NCBI RefSeq assembly: GCF_027921745.1
Contig: NC_079238.1
Coordinates: forward strand, 620,001 to 684,000
Direction: 5' to 3'
Length of the DNA: 64,000 bases
Source: Schizosaccharomyces osmophilus
Taxonomy: Eukaryota; Ascomycota; Schizosaccharomycetes; Schizosaccharomycetales; Schizosaccharomycetaceae
A program made the position numbers and the translations under genes. This document shows, one piece after another, positions 40,872-53,103 of this stretch; position 1 is the stretch's first letter; every line of letters begins with the position of its first letter. Under the pieces are notes generated by a model, which saw only the letters and a program-made list of their open reading frames with translations, did not search any database and was not told the origin of the DNA.

Positions 40872-43658
40872 TTAAGACTTAAATCCAATTTTCTTGGCGA
40901 AAAGCTTCTTTTTGCCTTTTATGTCTTTTGAATCTCTTGAATCTTTCAATGTGTTGTCTGTGTCAATCTTTCCCTTTTTCTTAAAAATTTGTAGGAAATC
41001 GTTAGCAGCGGATTTGGACTTCCTTCTAGCTTCCGCTGCAATATTATGCTTGATGGATCCCGACGACTTGGCCGGACTAGCAGCACGAGCAGGGTACTTT
41101 TTATTGTAATCCATCTGAACAGGTTTGGAAAACGTTTTTGAGGAAGTTACATCCTCCTTATTCCCTTGAGAAGATGCAATCCAACTATCTAAACCTGAAT
41201 CGTAGTTTCGTAACTCCTCGATCTTGCGATTAAAAAAGTTACATCTATGGTCTGTAGATCCTAAACTATTCACTTCCTTAATTGAAATTAAAGGACTTTT
41301 TACAAAAGCTTCAAGGGAAGCGAAGTAAAGAAGACTTTTGTCGTGTGTAACTTTTCCAGAATTTTTTTCACTTTCAGGCTTCTTCAACTGAGGTGTTTTC
41401 GATATCTGGTCCGTCTTGTTCCTTGGATTAACAGCGGGGGTACTTTCAGGTGGTTTAACGGACTCTTTCTCATTCGTTTTAGCAGGAATTGATGGTAATG
41501 AACCTCTCGTCAAAGCTGCTGCTTCTAATTCTTCTGTATTTATGGAAGTCCGTCGGCTACCTTCAGAGACGTTAGGCAAAGACAAGGTGTCACCTTTATC
41601 GTTATTTTTATCAGCGATTAAATTGGAAGAATCAGGAACGGCACTTCCAGCATCAACTTCCTTTATGGTTGGTAAATGATCATGGAATGAAGTTGTACTT
41701 TCGGTAGCCCTTACACCTTGAGAATCGTCTTGCAAACCCTCAGACCAAAATGGATCATTAGCGTTTAATTTAGAAACATTACGATCGGTCTCATCAGACA
41801 AATAGTTATATAAGTTTTCCAAACTCTCGTTGTTTTCGTTTGATTCATTATCAGGTAACTTGGATGCTTTTGAGTTTATTGACATAGTCTCAGAAAGGGA
41901 ACCAGTATTAAATACAGAGGCTTTTTTCTCTGTTAAGGGTAGATTACCATTTTCATGAATTTTTAGATCTGAGACAGTCTTCTCGGCGTTTGATTTAAAA
42001 ACGTTAGAATTACTCTCAGTTTTGCCAACCAGCGTGTACAAAGGATGATTTAGAGGAGGATCAACTGCATCATCTTTAGTAAACACTGAGCTATTATCGT
42101 CTGAACTCTCTAAAATTCTGGAATGGGTAGACATTACTTCTTCGCCAGAAGAAGCTGCCGCATCATGCGAACTATTCTCATAATCTGAAGTTGAAGCTGC
42201 GTCGCTCTCAAAACGACGATCCTCTCCATATTTATGAGGAGAGTATAGAAATGGAGATTCAGGATAATGTGTTCCATTATCCTGGTCTTTTGAAGCATCA
42301 TCGTTTTCAGATGATGGAGCAGATATGATTTCTGCATTGGAACCCACGGAAGTCTCAGCAACTTCATTGAAAGCCATAGAGCTTTGTTCGGGAGACTCAA
42401 CTAATGGAACATTCAGATCATCTTCCTTTTGAAAAAACTTATCCTCAAAAGTCTTGGGTACTGGACTTTCCAATACGGGGTTTGAAGTCTCAATCGTCGG
42501 TTTTTCTAAGTTCTCAAGTCCAGAGTCGTTGTCGAGCTCCTTATTATTTCGATTTTCTTCAACCTTCATTGCAGGCAAAGCAAAAGAATCATCACTCTCT
42601 GATTGTATATATTGAGGGGTTTCGCTTTCGGGGTGATGCAAAGCTAAAGAAGGTGTATCATCAGAACTTTCAGAATCCTTGGAAACATCTTCACCTCCCT
42701 TTTCAGCAATTGTTGACTTAGATTCGGAATACTTCATTTGCTCAATGGGTTGTTTCTGATTAATGCTTCGAGCAGAGTAAGGATTTTCAAAGTATGATTC
42801 TGCTTGGGAAGAGTTGGTGGTATCTAAGGGTCGCTCAAAATATTGTTCATGATGAACAGTTTCATCCTGCACAGGTTTGTAAGTAGTATTTTCCGTAGGT
42901 GGATGGAAAAATGATGAAGAAAGTTTTTTTTCGGTACCTTGAGAAATAGAAGGCGAAAGTTTGTCTGTTTGATCTCCTTCAAATGCATCGTTGGTAGCAT
43001 CTTTACTTTTATCACCAAATGGCCCATTTTGGTTTTGGGAAGACATATGTGATGTGGCTGATGCTGCGTCGTTTAATGCGGTAAATGGACCAGCCGCTGC
43101 TTCTCTTCCGAACATTCTGTTTTCAGCTAAGGGTGAAGCAGACTGTTTTACGTTTGCAGACATGTACGTTGCTGTATAATCGGCAGGCTTAGAATCTGGG
43201 TTCTTTCCTAGTCGCTGCAACAACAATCTACGTTTTTCAGCCCACACCTTTGCACTTTCATCAGCTGTGACATGTTTTGTAGCAAGAGTTTCTTGGCTAC
43301 CAGATGCTTCTTTGCGATATATAAAAGTTGAGGATTCGTCAAATCCGTAATCGTCGTCAGACGTATCATCACCAGAGTCATCATCCTCTTCTTCCTCTTC
43401 ATCTTCCTCCGAAACCTCTGAAATCTGATCCTCAAGCTCGTGTTTAGTCCCCTCCTTAGATTTCAGATTTGCGAGTGAATCGGCACTCGTGGGATTGCTC
43501 TCATTCTCTTCTGGATCTGATTCTTCGCTACTCCATTCATTTCCTTCATAACTAGGAACATTGGATATCCACCTACCGGAGATATGGCGACGTAGCCCTC
43601 CATTTCCGGTGTTTGCAGTTTCCTTTTTTTTAACTTCCTCCATTGAATTACGGGTCAT
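40872..43658 (-). CDS. Large disordered acidic protein, unrecognised
   Basis: A single 928-codon exon. It is mostly low-complexity, rich in Ser, Glu, Asp, Asn and Thr. Ordered-looking pieces are an N-terminal motif GRWISNVPSYEGNEWSSEE, an acidic block near residues 80-105, an Arg-rich helix VWAEKRRLLLQRLGKNPDSK near residue 135, and near the C-terminus FFNRKIEELRNYDSGLDSWI followed by a basic tail (KSKSAANDFLQIFKKK, then GKKKLFAKKIGFKS). I do not recognise the family with confidence. The two conserved-looking ends separated by disorder resemble fungal cortical or cell-cycle adaptors. It is the positional equivalent of S. pombe SPAC688.07c. Many S/T-P sites suggest phosphoregulation. Confidence 0.8.
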   Translation of the reverse strand: MTRNSMEEVKKKETANTGNGGLRRHISGRWISNVPSYEGNEWSSEESDPEENESNPTSADSLANLKSKEGTKHELEDQISEVSEEDEEEEEDDDSGDDTSDDDYGFDESSTFIYRKEASGSQETLATKHVTADESAKVWAEKRRLLLQRLGKNPDSKPADYTATYMSANVKQSASPLAENRMFGREAAAGPFTALNDAASATSHMSSQNQNGPFGDKSKDATNDAFEGDQTDKLSPSISQGTEKKLSSSFFHPPTENTTYKPVQDETVHHEQYFERPLDTTNSSQAESYFENPYSARSINQKQPIEQMKYSESKSTIAEKGGEDVSKDSESSDDTPSLALHHPESETPQYIQSESDDSFALPAMKVEENRNNKELDNDSGLENLEKPTIETSNPVLESPVPKTFEDKFFQKEDDLNVPLVESPEQSSMAFNEVAETSVGSNAEIISAPSSENDDASKDQDNGTHYPESPFLYSPHKYGEDRRFESDAASTSDYENSSHDAAASSGEEVMSTHSRILESSDDNSSVFTKDDAVDPPLNHPLYTLVGKTESNSNVFKSNAEKTVSDLKIHENGNLPLTEKKASVFNTGSLSETMSINSKASKLPDNESNENNESLENLYNYLSDETDRNVSKLNANDPFWSEGLQDDSQGVRATESTTSFHDHLPTIKEVDAGSAVPDSSNLIADKNNDKGDTLSLPNVSEGSRRTSINTEELEAAALTRGSLPSIPAKTNEKESVKPPESTPAVNPRNKTDQISKTPQLKKPESEKNSGKVTHDKSLLYFASLEAFVKSPLISIKEVNSLGSTDHRCNFFNRKIEELRNYDSGLDSWIASSQGNKEDVTSSKTFSKPVQMDYNKKYPARAASPAKSSGSIKHNIAAEARRKSKSAANDFLQIFKKKGKIDTDNTLKDSRDSKDIKGKKKLFAKKIGFKS

Positions 43659-44297
43659 TGATTTATTTCAACATCGACTTCTACAAATATTTTACGATGC
43701 TAAAAGCTCTTATTTTCCTAGGTGTTGAACATAAAGGTATTGAATGGTAGAGTTTGAGTTAGCTTGGCGTGAAGATATGACTTCGCTATAACCCCCAACA
43801 TTGACTTGCCAAAGACTCCAAAGGAAGAAATTCGGATTGTAAAAAAACGATAGCTATTTTGTAAGGAATACTTACTACTTAAAATCAGCGCAACCCAGGT
43901 TAGTTTTTCGGTTTGCGACGAAGACAAGCATATTCGCACTACCAATTTGCTCTGCCTATATTGTACACCCACCTGATGGTCATTTATTGCAGTTAGATTT
44001 TTTGTTTTCTATTGATAATCGCTCGCATCAAATGCCCAAAATTGATTTTACAATCGTTAATGTATACCTTTTTCCTCATTAAACAACTTTGGGGTTTTCG
44101 AATTTTGCATCTGCAGTGAATTTTTAGAACAGTTTTGTTTGACTATTTGTATATACAAACATTTTAAAGTCAATATCTACTGACCATTTCACAGAAGCCC
44201 AATTAGGATTTGGGTTTCATAATTCACTACCGAGAAATTAAGTATTCCACTTCTTTTGTTCTAGCTATATGTGAAATCTTGAGGAATTTTACCCTGT
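43659..44297. other. Divergent promoter region of the 928-aa gene and med12
   Basis: About 640 bp with a T-rich centre. A minus-strand 84-codon frame (43718-43972) is probably chance. No recognised site. Confidence 0.55.
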
Positions 44298-47200
44298 ATG
44301 AGTCACAAAGAACATATTAGCGCCTCGGACGAAAGCAATTCTGCATCAACAGCTATTAGTGAGTTGGATGTTCGTTCTAATCCCGAATCGTTGTTAGATT
44401 ACCTAGCCAACAGAGAGGAAATACCAGATAAACGACTTTATGATGAAAAGACCGATGCTCAATCTTTTTCGTCAGTTGAAGCTATATCCAAAGGACATGT
44501 GTATACTACCTATGTAGAAAACGAACGAGGTTCTGCTGCTCTTTCAGTAAAGAATCACTTAAAAAATCCAGTTGCATTTCAAAATCTTCACAGGTTTTCT
44601 AAAACTTTACTTTCCTCTCAAGCCAGCATTCCAATAAATATACCTTTTGCACGTTGTGACCCGCCTCCTAGAGTTCGATTATCGGAGACTAGAAAAACAG
44701 CGTGGCTTCAGGACCTGGCGAACGATAATATTTGTTTAAGTGAACTTTCTAAAAAGATTCCTCACGGTGTTTGGGGAAAAGATATAATTCAACTTGTTCT
44801 CGATTTTCGGGTACCTTTACCTAGAGCTATTTGGTTTATACGATGTGCCGGAACTAATGAGATTCGATCTTTTTTTAAAAAATATCCCAATAGTGCTTCA
44901 AAGGATTGGGTCCTTTTATGGACGGACGTAATTGGTGATTTTTTATTAAACTTTTTTACAAATCACTTAGGAGACGACGTTCAAGCATTTTCTAGTAATT
45001 TTATCTACGTTAATAGATTATTTGGAAGATTGTTGATTGAAAAGTTAATCATCCCCTCGTTCTTTATTTCAAAGGTGATTTCCTTAATACCTAATCTTCC
45101 GATGCATGTCTATCCATTAATTATAACTTTCCTTGATTACTTTTCTGTTACTATCTTTCGAGACACGTCAATCATAAAAAACTGCGTCGCAGGACTGTTG
45201 CCTTTCTTGCTAATTATGTACGAATCACCTTCCATTGACTTAGAACTGAAAAGAAGCGTGTTGAACAAAGCTGCTGACTTCTTATATCGCCTTGCATCTG
45301 TGAATTGGGCTGGATTTTTCTTTTTTGAAGAGTGGGAAGTACTGTACCCTATTTTATCTATTATTTGGAAACCAAATAAATCCCATAACTCTTTGCTTTC
45401 AATCTTGAATGATTTGAACATCCGAGCTATTTGCTTGGTGGATGCATCAGCTTCACCGATTCGGTTCATGCGGACGTTAAGTAGTTTCAAACCTTTTCTC
45501 AGTGCACATTCGTTTGCAAAAAAACTGCTGCATTATTCTTTTACCGAGATTATAGCATTCTTTTTCCGATGGAGTATATACTCGAAAAGTCAAATTCCAG
45601 AACATCGGTTTTGTATCTTTCTATCAATTTTACAGTTTTATAATGTGACCCCTAATTTGGCGACTAATCTGGTTTTAAACAGTTTGTTCCAAATTTCTTC
45701 AGTATCGAATGAAGAAAGTTTTATGGTTGCCCAGTTGCTAAACTGCCTATCTTTAAATGGATATTTTATGTTTTCCGGGTATATTGCTAGGCTTGCTGCC
45801 ATGGGTTACCTTCGAGAATCAATGTTAATGGCGGATTCCATGGATGTGCAACGCCAGATTATACTTCATCTTCCTTTGTTTCAAATCTCTCAGCAAGTAA
45901 GAAGCAAGCTTAATTATATACTGGCAAGAGGAAGCTATATAATTGACTATGATCAATGTTGTTCTTATATTGAGCAGTTTAGAAAGAGTCCTTCAAGTTT
46001 TGCATTTAAGAAAGGTGAGAGTTTTTCCATAATCGTTTACACACTATTACAAACTTTTTCCGTATGTGAAAATTCTATCTACATCAACTTTATGGTATTA
46101 TTTTATATATATCATTACTGCATGTTGAAAGAATTCTTCGATTGTGTCATTTACACCCTTAGCAAGCCTCATATCCGTTATTCGGTGCTCCTACTATTTG
46201 TTAAGGCTTTCCCAAACATTGTCATGGATAAACAAGTTATAGATCATATTCGTTTGTCAAAACCTGAAAGTTTGATAGAAGGTTATTTGCTTCACGAGAT
46301 TAAACACCTTTATCAGTTGGACTTCGATTTTTCTTTAAAGACGCCTGAGGATGAATCATTGTGTAGAGAGATGCAAGATTTATTGGGGAGTGATTCTTTC
46401 AGCACTGGTCCTTTTGGTGAGGATTTTAAGCCATACAAAGCTTTGAATAGCTTGTTTGAAGATTTTTTTAAAGCAGATGACGATGATTCAAATTTTGCTC
46501 TGACAAATTCTTTGATAATTATGAAAAAACATCTTGCTCTGACTGAAAACTACAGCTGCTTCACAAGCTATATTGCAGACAGAATAACAGTAGAACAAGC
46601 TAATTACTCAGTATTCATTACCAAATTGTTAGAGCTTTATGGAAACAATGTTTTCACAATCGGAGACTTATGGACAATTACAAATCGGCTATCAGAAACC
46701 TATGAAGAAGGCATGAAAGGGCATATCGTGGATATTTTCATGAGCGCCATCTTCGTTGATGAGCGGAACTTAAAAATGGTTCATTTGTTTAATTGTTTAT
46801 TATGGGATGCCAGAAAACTAAGCATTGGGCTTGAATTTCTAAAATTTTTGATACAGCATTGCAGCAAAAGTGAGCTGAATCTTAAGTGTATTTGGAATAT
46901 TCTAAGGAGTTTAGATTTCCACGAGATCATTTGGGTGGTGCCTGAGAAAGAGCTTTTGAGGAGAATAATGGAGAAATATTTGTCTTTTCCGTTTCATGGC
47001 ATGATAAATGAAAATTTAATAAAGCAGATACTTGAATTAGATGAGTTTGTTGCGCAAATGTATGCAGCTTGGTTGACTACACTTACAAGGGAAGAATTGG
47101 GTGATGTTTCTGAAGATGTGATGGAAAACATATTGATGGCAGGATTCATTGAAAAGGGATTCCACTCGTGGTATGTAATATGTTTGGGCCTTCCTAATAC

Positions 47201-47766
47201 ATTAAAAATTTTTCAAAGAGTTTTACTTTACTCAGTGAATAGGAATTTGGGTTTACCATCCCACTTCCTCTCGTTTCTATCTACAATTACTGAGCATATT
47301 GTACATAAGAGACCGGATGAAGTGTTCATAATAAAGTTTAAGGAAAGCTTGCAAAATCTTTTTCATATCCTAAAGGAGCAAGTATTGGGTGCTGAAGATG
47401 AGAATGATTCACTTACAGCTAGGTAAGTAATTTTACAGAAGTGTGAAACGATTACTAACTGTTTACAGGCTCAGATGTTTTTCCCAGCTAGTCCTTCAAT
47501 TTCATAATTACCTGGATAGAGACGAATCTGTGGAATCTTTACGTACGTTATCAACGAAAAATTATGTATATAAAAACCAATCTCTTTTTGACTTAATGGC
47601 ATTCATTATCGACAATGTCAAATCCCAGCCACTTTACGAGGATGAAACTTCCATTTGCTTCAATGCTTGGACAACTATTGAGTGTGGGTCTTTCAGTTCG
47701 AACCTACCAGAGGCTTTAAAGGAATTTAATCCGCGAAAAGCTGGTCTCGAAATCTCAATATGGTGA
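44298..47766 (+). CDS. med12: Mediator kinase-module subunit Med12 (Srb8)
   Basis: Two exons, 44298-47422 and 47469-47766 (donor GTAAGT, branch TACTAAC, acceptor TTTACAG); 1140 aa. The Med12 N-terminal motif is clear: RCDPPPRVRLSETRKTAWLQ, then DLANDNICLSELSKKIPHG and VPLPRAIWFIRCAGTNEI, the segment that activates Cdk8 and binds the module. The remainder is alpha-helical without motif, normal for the family. Med12 with Cdk8, cyclin C and Med13 forms the dissociable Mediator kinase module. The S. pombe orthologue is srb8 (SPAC688.08). Confidence 0.93.
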
Positions 47767-50374
47767 CATTGAACGTAAGCGGATATTACAAATGTAATCA
47801 CAAAATGCTTTGCTGCCTCGTGGTGTTGGGATTTTCGATAAGACAATGTTCATGTATTTATTCTGGCGGCCTTTTGGGTGTCCATTTTTATTTTTTCATT
47901 TTATTTTTGCATGTGTGATAAATAAGTTTAATGGTTTTTTCTAATACTAGCAGTAAATGCTGATATCTGATTGCAAATGTATCGAATGTCAAGCAATAAA
48001 AATTGGCTAATTTGATCCAAAAAATTAAGTATAACAGAAAAGAAATCATATTTTGATTAAGTCAAGCCAAATCTTGTATTAGCCAAAGCAAAATATTCCT
48101 ACGCTTTTTCAATACAGAAATGCAGAAGTAACAAGTTTATATGATATAATGATATTTTGATACGTTACTTGGTATTTGTTGTTATTATTTATGCACTGTC
48201 GAGGTTATATTACAATTTTGATAGAAAAAGGACCTTCATGTTTAGGAATCCTTTGTACTGTGACACTATTTGTTCTGGAAATTCTGGCTGCATTCTCTGA
48301 AGAAGTATATCTGCGTACTATTTTTTCCTTCTTCATACAGAACAGTTAAATGAGCAATTTATACGAGAAAACAAGACATAGAAAACCATTAATTTTTGTT
48401 ATTAATGTTTGTATAATGTTATAGAGCATTTGTTTTAAATTGTCTCTAGCGAAAGCTCTTTTGGTAGAAAAGAAATGCAAAACAAACCAGTGATACACCT
48501 GTAGCTTATAAGATCCACAATCACACCAAGTATAGTAGCTATATTGTTGAGTAAGTGCTAGCAGGGAATGGAGTGACGTTTTCGTACTTGGTGTAGTTTA
48601 TATGAACTTTCGTGTTGTATGCTAAAGACAAATTAAATAGTAATTTATTTGGGATCGAAATAATACGCTCCTTGGGTAGCAACTGGACGATTGAACGACT
48701 TGTTTCAACTGTTCAAATAACTCGATCGGATGGGAACTCTTTAAAAATATTCTTCTTAAGGTTGACCATTTCAAGTCTTTTAAAAAAGACGATGATTCTA
48801 TTCCAAATGCACTTTATTTCTTTTGGCTACTTTTTGTTAAATTAAATTCACCATTTTGGTTTCATGCAAAATTTACAAAAGGCAAAGCGCACCAAGATTT
48901 TATGTTTAGTAGTCTCATCGACGTATTTATTTAATTGATTGCTGATATAATAGAAATCAGTGCATCAAAACAAAAGCATTCGTTAGTGCCGGGCATGACA
49001 ATCCAAAAGTCCCTGCATCGTGAAGTGTAAAGATACCTTGAAAGGTTTCAGTTGACAATGGGTTTCTTCTTGTTCGTTTGGTATTTACTGACAGTGGATA
49101 ATACGAAATAAATAAAGAAACCATTTTAAAGGAGAAATCGTCGGCGCATGCATCGTTGAAATTTAAATCCCCCATCTGTTACGTTGCATATACGACTTTT
49201 CTTTTATTTATTATTACACTCGTTAAAGAAATGTTTGTCCCTTCTTCTCAAGCATGAAGCATAATTAGTGTTTCTTGATATCAAGCCAAGTGTGTTAGAG
49301 CAAGAATGACAAATATTTGTTCAAAGAAACAGGCCAACACCGCTGCTCTTGGTACGAAGAAAGAAGCAATCGAGCGAAAAAAAATACTTTCCTTTAAATC
49401 GTTGTTTTCAATTCACTAGTTTATGCTTACTACTGTTCGACCTCTTCTTGCAATGTCTATTGTATGAGACTCTTTTGTTTGGTTACTTTACTTCTATCTT
49501 GGTGGATGCATGTTCTTTGAGTCAGTCTCTAAAATTTGCTATAATGTTTATCATTTATAAAAATGAAGCCGACGAATGTTCTATAATGATTGAATCCATG
49601 GAATGGCGTTGACCTTAGAGGTTGTTCCTGTCACTGTGCCGTGACACTACAGTATGTAAAGGTTCTTGGGCTTTCCTTTTTTTTGTATATTGTCAAACAT
49701 GGAGAATGTTCGAAAGCTGAGAACCGGAATCTGACATTCATGAATGCTGTTGGGCTTGAGGACATGGGAATAGCTATCACCTACGATTATTTCTGAGAGC
49801 TTTCTCTATTTTTAAATAAAATAGTGTCATGGAATTATAATAATAAAAATATTCTAAGGGCATTAGCTCTATGCCCTGCGAATATTTATCTGCAATTAAG
49901 ATTCGTTTTCGAGAATGCGCAAATGAGAGACTGTATTTATAGTTTATGAAGTAAAAGAATGGAAATCATATATGAACGCTACAAACTTCCAGTTGAACCA
50001 ACGAAACTATATTCTGCAAAAGAAAACTATACATACCTTCATTTGTGCAAATCCAAAAAAGGAACGTAAATTCAGTTCTTATAAACAAGCCACTTATCAA
50101 TACTTCGCAATTGATCTTATTGGAATACTATTTCAGTTCTTGTCATACTTTTTCAGCTCTTGTCATTGAAACGCCATTTTCACTTATTGTCATTCGAGAG
50201 TTTAGTACAATTTAAGACAGCTTCAATGCTTCTTACTTGATAAATATAACAGTATTTTATAAGAACAGTATAACTCCCATGAAATGAACCCCATTCGTTT
50301 TTACTTGAAAATTCAAAGAGCTCACCGATGAGCGGGAATACGCTGCCAAGAGCCAAAAATTAGAATCTTTGACA
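47767..50374. other. 2.6-kb gene-free gap between med12 and the carrier gene
   Basis: No ORF in this stretch has recognisable motifs, splice partners or sustained coding character. The longer frames (48612-48845, 49349-49612, 49590-49796 plus; 48957-49175 minus) are under 90 codons. It contains the inverted repeat listed below. I could find no tRNA, 5S, LTR or snoRNA signature. This is the longest unexplained gap in the window and longer than I would expect for this compact gene order; an unannotated non-coding RNA or old insertion remnant is possible. Confidence 0.5.
48523..48594. repeat. 10-bp inverted repeat with 52-bp spacer
   Basis: ACACCAAGTA at 48523-48532 and TACTTGGTGT at 48585-48594 are perfect reverse complements. 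The pair could form a hairpin in RNA or mark ends of a small element. A perfect 10-bp arm pair can occur by chance in a search of this size, so weight is low. Confidence 0.35.
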
Positions 50375-51472
50375 ATGTCTCAAAATTCAGAGGCAACATC
50401 CTCCGGAAGAAACGTCTCTAATAATAATAATCAAAATAAAAGTAAAAAAGATGAGATTCGACGCGTTCCTTCGCCATCGTCGCATTTTATTGCTGGAGGG
50501 TAAGCTACATTGCCAAATACAGAAGCAAGTTCATGCGAATGCTAATAAAAGAACAGAGTTGCAGGGATGCTTGGAGCAATTGCTACAGCTCCTTTAGATG
50601 TTGTCAAAACGAGGCTTCAGTCAGACTTCTACAAGGATCGAGTCCTGAAACAATCTGGGCCAAAACATGGACCTCGAGCTATTTACAGGCAATTTGTAGA
50701 TACTTGCTTAATTTTAAATAATGTCCGATTACAAGAGGGTGCACGGGCTTTATTTCGAGGGCTTGGACCCAATTTGGTAGGAACGATTCCAGCTCGATCC
50801 ATCAATTTTTTTTCTTACGGCAACGGAAAACGGATTATTGCTGATCATTTCAATGATGGCAAGGAATCATCTCAAGTCCATTTAGTTTCTGCTGCCATAG
50901 CAGGGGTCATCACCTCTGCTGCTACCAATCCAATATGGCTAGTGAAAACCAGATTACAGTTGGATAAACGAAGCGGACAAACAGCCCGCTATAAATCGTC
51001 ATTGGATTGTATAATAAAAACGGTTAAAGTGGAAGGAATCGCAGGTCTATATAAAGGTTTATCAGCGAGCTTACTAGGAGTTGGTGAGAGTACGTTGCAG
51101 TGGGTTGTTTACGAAAAATTCAAGCACACTGTTGCTCTTCGACAACATCAAAGACGAGAGCTTGGCTATAAAGATACTTTATATGATAAATTTTTGGATT
51201 GGTCCGGTAAACTGGGAGGTGCGGGACTTGCTAAGTTCATTGCTGCTGCCATTGCTTATCCACATGAAGTTGTTCGTACACGGTTAAGGCAAAGTCCTTC
51301 AACAAATGGGGTACTAAAGTACAATGGTTTGTTGCAATGCTTTCAGCTAGTTTGGAAAGAACAGGGTGTTGCAGGCCTATATGGCGGGTTAACAGCTCAC
51401 TTACTTCGAGTTGTCCCTAATGCCTGTATACTTTTTGGAAGTTATGAGGTTATCATGCAGTTTATTGGCTAA
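50375..51472 (+). CDS. Mitochondrial pyrimidine-nucleotide carrier (Rim2 type)
   Basis: Two exons, 50375-50499 and 50557-51472 (donor GTAAGC, branch GCTAAT, acceptor GAACAG); 346 aa. Three mitochondrial-carrier repeats carry the signatures PLDVVKTRLQ, PIWLVKTRLQ and PHEVVRTRLRQ, each at the start of an odd-numbered helix. The N-terminus is Asn/Lys-rich (NNNNQNKSKKD) before HFIAGGVAGMLGAIA. Similarity pattern and position fit the pyrimidine nucleotide exchanger Rim2 (S. pombe SPAC688.09), which imports nucleoside triphosphates for mitochondrial DNA and RNA synthesis. Substrate is inferred from the family, not from residues I can prove. Confidence 0.88.
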
Positions 51473-52080
51473 AAAGTAATTTTTATGTTGATGCGATGGT
51501 TTGGATTTGCATCATTATTTAGAGATTTCTTTCAGCAGTCCATTGTCTTCTGAAATAGTTTTAATAGAATCGAAAACAGGGAGAATTAATTGTTTTGCTC
51601 TCTATCGCATTTGCTCCTGCTAAACGATCTACAATACATACATGCATTCAATTTTGGTTGCTTTAATTGAACAGAAATAATTAATTGGTCTGATCCGGCT
51701 GGTGCTTGGGTTTATAATCTTTCTTTCTTTCTCTTTGATTTTTTGGAACAATAAAATAAAAATTTATTTGATTTTGCAACTTTTCGATGAATGATACTTC
51801 GCGCTTGAAATAGCATTATCAATCGCAATCCGATTACAATTAAATTCTCGAAAAAGTGCAGAGTTCATTGTCTGTTTATAAAGCAACAGTCATGCTGGAC
51901 TCCCATCTCATAGAGTGCTAACAGACAAAAAAATGAGGGGGTTATTCATTCTACAATTGTTAAAGTTCGCAACATGTGCCATTTTCAAGTTACTGAATCT
52001 GATTAACAAAAGATTGCTATGTAGATAAAGATGAAATTTAAGGTATAATTATATTGGTTCATGTAAATTCGTTATACAGA
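51473..52080. other. Convergent 3' intergenic region
   Basis: About 600 bp between the carrier and reductase stop codons, AT-rich; nothing else seen. Confidence 0.6.
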
Positions 52081-53103
52081 TTATTCGGTTCCACTAAATT
52101 GCTTGGCACGTTCCCAAAGCTTCAAAGCAGTATCGACGTAGGTTTGCTCATCGCTGTAGTATTGCAAACCGAGGGACTTGGAAAAAGAGTTGTCTATGTT
52201 GAAGAACTTTTCATTAAAAGGGACATCAGAAGGCTCGGAAATAACATCCTTCTTCTCGGGAAGTTTTTCGCGAAGAATCTTACTAATGTTGTTGGTAGAG
52301 AATGGACCTTGAGTAACGAGCATACGGCCATTGCTCAACTTGGGGCTTTCAAGAGCCAAAACGTGAGCGTCGGCAATGTCACGAACATCGACTTGCCAGC
52401 GCTGTATATTGGGTTGCACTTTAGAGCCATTGACGAGCTTCCACAAAACTTGATTGGAAGTATTCAAGGAGTCCATACTGTTCATGGGGTGAATGGGAGG
52501 ACCAAAGACGTAGGGAGGGTTGACAGTGCTAATGTCGAAGTGCAATTGCTTTTCCTTGACAAAATCACGAGCTGCCTTTTCAGCTAACTTTTTGGAAGCA
52601 GAGTAAGCGAAATTTCCATTTTTGGTCTGGAGAGCATCTTCATAGCTAAGAGGATTCCAGTCCTTCTCAGAATAGGAGTAGCCGGTGTTGGGATCAGCGG
52701 TGGGATTATTGACAGCAGCGAAGGAAGAAGTAATAACTACACGCTTCACCTTGGGTTCGGTCACGGCGGCCTCCAAGGCACTGAGTGTGCCTTTCACGGC
52801 GGGGTCCAAGAGTTGAGTTTTATTGTCAGTAACGTTATCAGTGAAGAAAGGGGAAGCAACATGACAAACATAATCACAACCCTTGACAGAATCCTGGAAC
52901 GCGTTGGGCTCAACGATGTCTTTGACGATCACAAATTCGATCTTGTCCTTGAGCTCGGGGTTCAAACGGACAAGCTCCTTTGCCTTCTCCATACTACGGA
53001 CGGTACCACGCACACGGTAACCCTTATTGAGCAATGCGACAGCGACATGGGCTCCAATGAAGCCAGTAACACCGGTGACTAAAACAAGTTGTTGGTTCGA
53101 CAT
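52081..53103 (-). CDS. NADPH-dependent extended-SDR reductase (methylglyoxal/cinnamoyl-CoA reductase-like)
   Basis: A 340-aa single exon starting at MSNQQLV; an upstream Met eight codons earlier (53127) gives a less typical N-terminus. The Rossmann motif VTGVTGFIGAHV binds the dinucleotide, and RGTVRSMEKAKEL with Arg after the second strand favours NADPH. The catalytic Tyr-x-x-x-Lys is in FAYSASKKLAEKAA and the Ser in VITSSFAAV. PPYVFGPPIHPMNSMDSLN is typical of the Gre2/flavonol reductase group. It closely resembles, as I remember it, the S. pombe SPAC513.07 protein. In S. pombe rim2-like SPAC688.09 and rev3 are neighbours, so this gene is out of that context here. Codon use and A/T content look local, with no sign of recent foreign origin. 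Confidence 0.87.
   Translation of the reverse strand: MSNQQLVLVTGVTGFIGAHVAVALLNKGYRVRGTVRSMEKAKELVRLNPELKDKIEFVIVKDIVEPNAFQDSVKGCDYVCHVASPFFTDNVTDNKTQLLDPAVKGTLSALEAAVTEPKVKRVVITSSFAAVNNPTADPNTGYSYSEKDWNPLSYEDALQTKNGNFAYSASKKLAEKAARDFVKEKQLHFDISTVNPPYVFGPPIHPMNSMDSLNTSNQVLWKLVNGSKVQPNIQRWQVDVRDIADAHVLALESPKLSNGRMLVTQGPFSTNNISKILREKLPEKKDVISEPSDVPFNEKFFNIDNSFSKSLGLQYYSDEQTYVDTALKLWERAKQFSGTE

Noticed and set aside
48523-48594. Inverted repeat as the ends of a transposon
   Set aside because: Only 52 bp apart, no target duplication, no transposase; at most a hairpin.
50461-50466. ACGCGT (MCB box) in the carrier gene, and another inside med13
   Set aside because: Both are inside coding sequence away from starts, so they are not taken as regulatory sites.
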